Source: Hyphomonas oceanitis SCH89 (GTDB lineage Bacteria > Pseudomonadota > Alphaproteobacteria > Caulobacterales > Hyphomonadaceae). From it: 64,000 nt of DNA. Every line of letters begins with the position of its first letter. Positions within the stretch are counted from its first letter, which is position 1. This document shows positions 61,561 through 64,000 of the stretch, in pieces. The stretch spans positions 1 to 64,000 of the forward strand of contig NZ_ARYL01000020.1 in the NCBI RefSeq assembly GCF_000685295.1, in the 5' to 3' direction. Below the pieces are notes generated by a model. That model did not search any database. It was not told where the DNA came from and saw only the letters and a list, made by a program, of their open reading frames with translations. Position numbers and translations under genes: made by a program.

Positions 61561-62271
61561 TCAAGACTGCGGCTGCGCGCTGGTTGTACGGGCTTCATAG
61601 GCTGCTGCGACGAGGCGTTCGAAGATCCGGCGGAACCTGCCGCGATAGGTCATGAATTCCGGATGGAACTGGACGCCGAGATAGAAGGTCTTGCTGGGGT
61701 CTTCGATGGCCTGAACGACGCCATTGGCCTCTTGCGCGGTGATCACGAGGTTCTTGCCGATCTTTGCGATGGCCTGCTTGTGGATTGAATTGACCCTGAC
61801 ACTGGCCTTGCCGAGAATATCGCGGATGAGGCTGCCGTCGGTCGTCTCGATTGTCTTGCGGTAGAGGATATGGCCGGGAAGGGTGGAGGGATAATCCACG
61901 TCTTCGAACACGCCTTCAAGTTCCTGATGCAGACTGCCGCCGCCGGCTACGTTCATGACCTGCGCGCCGCGGCATATGGCGAGTGTCGGCAGGTCGGTGT
62001 TTCGCGCGGTGCGGGCCCAGTACATTTCCATTTCGTCGCGGCTGCGGTCGTAATGGGCGTCTTCGATGGCTTCCTGATCATAGTGCGCCGGGAAGACATC
62101 CGACCCACCACCGATGATTAGGGCGTCGATCGGCGCCTCGCGCCATGACATGCCTGTCGTCAGCGTTTCGGGCCTGCCGCCCGCCATCAGCACAGCCAGC
62201 GCAATGGCGGCGTAAGCGAGATTGTCGCCGCCTTCAGGCTTGGTGATGCCGATGATGGGCTTGTCTGCCAT
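61561..62271 (-). CDS. Class I glutamine amidotransferase-like (gamma-glutamyl-GABA hydrolase family)
   Basis: 236 residues from the ATG at 62271; the longer open frame runs into the ATP-grasp gene. Nucleophile Cys in [20 protein letters not shown], His and Glu in GVQFHPEF, and [12 protein letters not shown] are family motifs. It lies 5 bp after the ATP-grasp gene and most likely forms a two-gene unit with it. Substrate unknown; a small gamma-glutamyl peptide is plausible. Confidence 0.88.
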   Translation of the reverse strand: MADKPIIGITKPEGGDNLAYAAIALAVLMAGGRPETLTTGMSWREAPIDALIIGGGSDVFPAHYDQEAIEDAHYDRSRDEMEMYWARTARNTDLPTLAICRGAQVMNVAGGGSLHQELEGVFEDVDYPSTLPGHILYRKTIETTDGSLIRDILGKASVRVNSIHKQAIAKIGKNLVITAQEANGVVQAIEDPSKTFYLGVQFHPEFMTYRGRFRRIFERLVAAAYEARTTSAQPQS

Positions 62272-62276
62272 GCCGT

Positions 62277-63590
62277 TTAGTCCGTCACTTCCGGTGGCAG
62301 CTTGCCGTGCCGGGCGAGGGAACTGAGGATGAAGAAGATGCCGAGCGAGGTCATCGGGTCTTCCGAAAGCATCAGTTCGGATTTGGCATTCTTTGCATTG
62401 CGCGACTGTACCCGAAGCAGGGCGATGGCCTCGTCGAGATTTGTGGCTTTGCCGAATGCTGTCTTCAGGGAGGCAAACGCGCTCTTGAGTTCGCCTTTTT
62501 CGACATGGTCGATCATCTGGCGAACAGATTGTTTCGCGCCTTCTGTGTCTACCTCTGCCGACAAGGCCTGCTTGATGGCGCCAGCAGCCCAGGCGACGGG
62601 AATCCGTGTCTTGGTGCCGACCACGGCTTCGGACGCTTCCGGGACGGTGCCATAGGCGAAGAGGTGATAGAGCAGCCATGGGAAGTCGACGCCGGATTCG
62701 ACACTCTGGAAGAGGCCTGCCCAGAAGCGCGGATTGACTTCGATGATAACAGGTTCGTCGTCAGGATTACCGCTCCACATGAAGTCGATTTCGGCGATGC
62801 CGTTCCAGCCGACAGCTTTCATCAATGTGTTGGCCGCACGGATAAAGGGGGCGTCGTCGATGGTTTCGCGCATGGCGCCTGCGCCGCCTTCGGACGGCAT
62901 GTTCTGCAGGTTGTGATAGGCCATGTGTGCGCGCAGTTCGCCGTTCTCGTACAGCACGCCGAGGCAGTAGTCCTCGCCGGTCGCTGCTTGCTGCAGCAGG
63001 GGCGGCGGGTTCTCCTTGGCGACGCGTTCGATGGCGCGTTTGAGGAGCTTGTCCTTGTCCTGGAAGAACTCGATGCCGCGGCCGCCGACTTCATCGACTG
63101 CCTTGATAAGCGCGGGCATGGTGAGTTCTGCGACGGCGGCTTTCACTTCTTCAGCATTGGTGGGAGTGAAGGTTTTCGGGGCGGCGATGTCGAGCGGCTT
63201 CAGTGTTTCAACGAGATGCTGCTTGGGGTCGACCTGGTCGATGGACGTGAAGTCGGCGGCGGCGAGCGTGATCAGGCCCTCGAATTTTGCGCGGTGTTCG
63301 GAGAGAAATTTGCCGTCCCGGAATGTCGGGATGAGGATATAGGGGCGGTCGTCATCGGGCTTCAGCTCACGGACATGGGCCACCATGTCGGCAAGGTAGC
63401 GACGGGGATCGTCGGCCTGATCGGCATGCACGAAATTGCCTTCGGTGAAGCGGGAGAACGAGGCCGCCGTCATACCGACGCTGTCACAGGTAATGACCTC
63501 AATGCCCTGTTTTGAAAGCGAATGTGCGATCACAACAGCCATAAGGCTGCGGCCATACGTGACGATCGCGCGCCCTTTGAACTCAGTCAT
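62277..63590 (-). CDS. ATP-grasp family ligase
   Basis: 437 residues from the ATG at 63590 behind GGGAGATTCC. The ATP-grasp core includes ALIKAVDEVGGRGIEFF (Lys and Gly loop), QAATGEDYCLGVLYENGEL, and the metal-binding IAEIDFMWSG...VIIEVNPRFW. Such enzymes form peptide bonds from carboxyl-phosphate intermediates. Its partner may hydrolyse or transfer gamma-glutamyl groups. Product unknown. Confidence 0.87.
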   Translation of the reverse strand: MTEFKGRAIVTYGRSLMAVVIAHSLSKQGIEVITCDSVGMTAASFSRFTEGNFVHADQADDPRRYLADMVAHVRELKPDDDRPYILIPTFRDGKFLSEHRAKFEGLITLAAADFTSIDQVDPKQHLVETLKPLDIAAPKTFTPTNAEEVKAAVAELTMPALIKAVDEVGGRGIEFFQDKDKLLKRAIERVAKENPPPLLQQAATGEDYCLGVLYENGELRAHMAYHNLQNMPSEGGAGAMRETIDDAPFIRAANTLMKAVGWNGIAEIDFMWSGNPDDEPVIIEVNPRFWAGLFQSVESGVDFPWLLYHLFAYGTVPEASEAVVGTKTRIPVAWAAGAIKQALSAEVDTEGAKQSVRQMIDHVEKGELKSAFASLKTAFGKATNLDEAIALLRVQSRNAKNAKSELMLSEDPMTSLGIFFILSSLARHGKLPPEVTD

Positions 63591-63876
63591 GGAATCTCCC
63601 CCAAACCTTCTCGACTTGCTTGAACGCCTCCGGACAGACTTCGTTCCTGTCAGGTGACGGATGACCAAAAATGCACGGAAGAACCCGTCCCAGGCCCAGT
63701 CGAGGCCCCGTCTCCGAATTCTATGATTACCATCTCCGGGGGCGGAAATCATTGATGAACTGCCAAGGGCAAATACGTTGACAGAATGATCTTGAAAATC
63801 ATTCGCAATATTGTTGCGAGCTATTCTCAAAACTGCTAGGGCGCCTCAAACATCCAAACACAGAGAGAATTCGATC
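63591..63876. other. Divergent intergenic region with Fur-like sites
   Basis: 286 bp between the ATP-grasp gene and an exported-protein gene. Apart from the iron-box-like sequences listed separately, no gene is seen. Confidence 0.5.
63792..63830 (+). promoter_or_regulatory. Fur-box-like sites
   Basis: TTGAAAATCATTCGCAATA (63792-63810) resembles a Fur box (GAnAATnATT core), and TTGCGAGCTATTCTCAA (63814-63830) is a second inverted repeat. They lie 47-85 bp before an exported-protein start, suggesting iron control. Confidence 0.55.
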
Positions 63877-64000
63877 ATGCGCAACCGCAATGCTGTCTAC
63901 AAAATCAGCCTTCTCATGGTGAGCACGGCCCTTTCAGCACTCATTGCGCAAGCCCAGGCATCCGACGAACGTGATTCCGATGAGTTGCGGCAGGAAACGG
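63877..64000 (+). CDS. Exported protein, 5' end only (possible TonB-dependent receptor)
   Basis: 41 residues are visible before the window ends. ATG at 63877 behind AGAGAGAATTCG. A signal peptide runs to AQAQA at about residue 28, followed by an acidic segment (SDERDSDELRQET) like the region before the TonB box of receptors. With the Fur-like sites upstream, a siderophore receptor is the best guess but cannot be shown here. Confidence 0.55.
   Translation, partial: MRNRNAVYKISLLMVSTALSALIAQAQASDERDSDELRQET

Noticed and set aside
62307-63515. Plus-strand open frame of 402 codons
   Set aside because: It is antisense to the ATP-grasp gene, which has clear motifs and a ribosome site; the plus frame shows no family pattern.
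1-64000. CRISPR array, rRNA or tRNA genes
   Set aside because: No regularly spaced repeats and no recognisable RNA gene sequences seen by eye; a dedicated RNA search could still find a short one.

Overview
The window is GC-rich alphaproteobacterial DNA. TonB-dependent receptors (five, two cut by the window edges), FecI/FecR signalling units, a type II secretion locus, hipBA modules, a lasso peptide cluster and a LuxI/LuxR pair together suggest the Hyphomonadaceae/Caulobacterales or Sphingomonadales neighbourhood. This placement rests on gene content only and is moderate in confidence. No rRNA, tRNA or CRISPR array was seen.

Layout. (1) 1-8.6 kb: a catabolic regulon. A TonB-dependent receptor (minus) is divergent from a tightly coupled plus-strand operon: quinone oxidoreductase-like protein, two cyclase-family hydrolases, a GPH-family transporter, a fumarylacetoacetate-hydrolase-family protein, a carboxymuconolactone-decarboxylase-like protein and a LacI-type regulator. 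Two matching TGTAAnCGaTTAC operators sit on the divergent promoters. (2) 8.7-10.6 kb: an IS6-type transposase remnant and an apparently intact IS3-family element. (3) 10.7-15.4 kb: FecI, FecR, a TonB-dependent receptor and an orphan ECF sigma factor. (4) 15.5-25.8 kb: a type II secretion locus split into four strand blocks (D-C-I-G minus, L-M-E-F plus, N minus, J-K plus). (5) 25.8-30.3 kb: a lipoprotein, a DUF4331 protein, two membrane proteins (one HupE/UreJ) and a TPR protein. (6) 30.4-45.2 kb: an accessory region with two hipBA modules, one bracketed by two pieces of a broken fecR in swapped order, a PhoX phosphatase with its TonB receptor, an MFS transporter, a DUF6499/DUF2285 protein of the kind found on integrative elements, and several small HTH regulators.

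(7) 45.2-57.2 kb: a complete lasso peptide locus. On the plus strand are FecI, FecR, an STN-containing TonB receptor and an S9-type lasso isopeptidase. On the minus strand, converging on it, are the precursor (42 residues, predicted core GQPNGLIEFFGQSSRD with a Gly1-Glu8 ring), the B protease/leader-binding protein and the C cyclase. This is the astexin-type arrangement: the cell makes the knotted peptide, and a sensed-uptake receptor plus isopeptidase take it back and open it. A TPR-LicD-like protein lies just upstream of the precursor and could be a tailoring enzyme. (8) 57.3-60.4 kb: LuxR, LuxI and a phytanoyl-CoA dioxygenase-like protein form a quorum-sensing operon directly next to the lasso genes, with a GNRA-loop hairpin covering the luxI ribosome binding site, followed by a Cro/C1-type regulator. 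(9) 60.5-63.6 kb: gpsA and an amidotransferase/ATP-grasp pair. The right edge holds the start of an exported protein behind a Fur-box-like site.

The most interesting content is the lasso peptide with its uptake/cleavage arm and adjoining quorum-sensing operon, the LacI-controlled catabolic operon of unknown substrate, and the hipBA module lying inside a circularly permuted fecR remnant.
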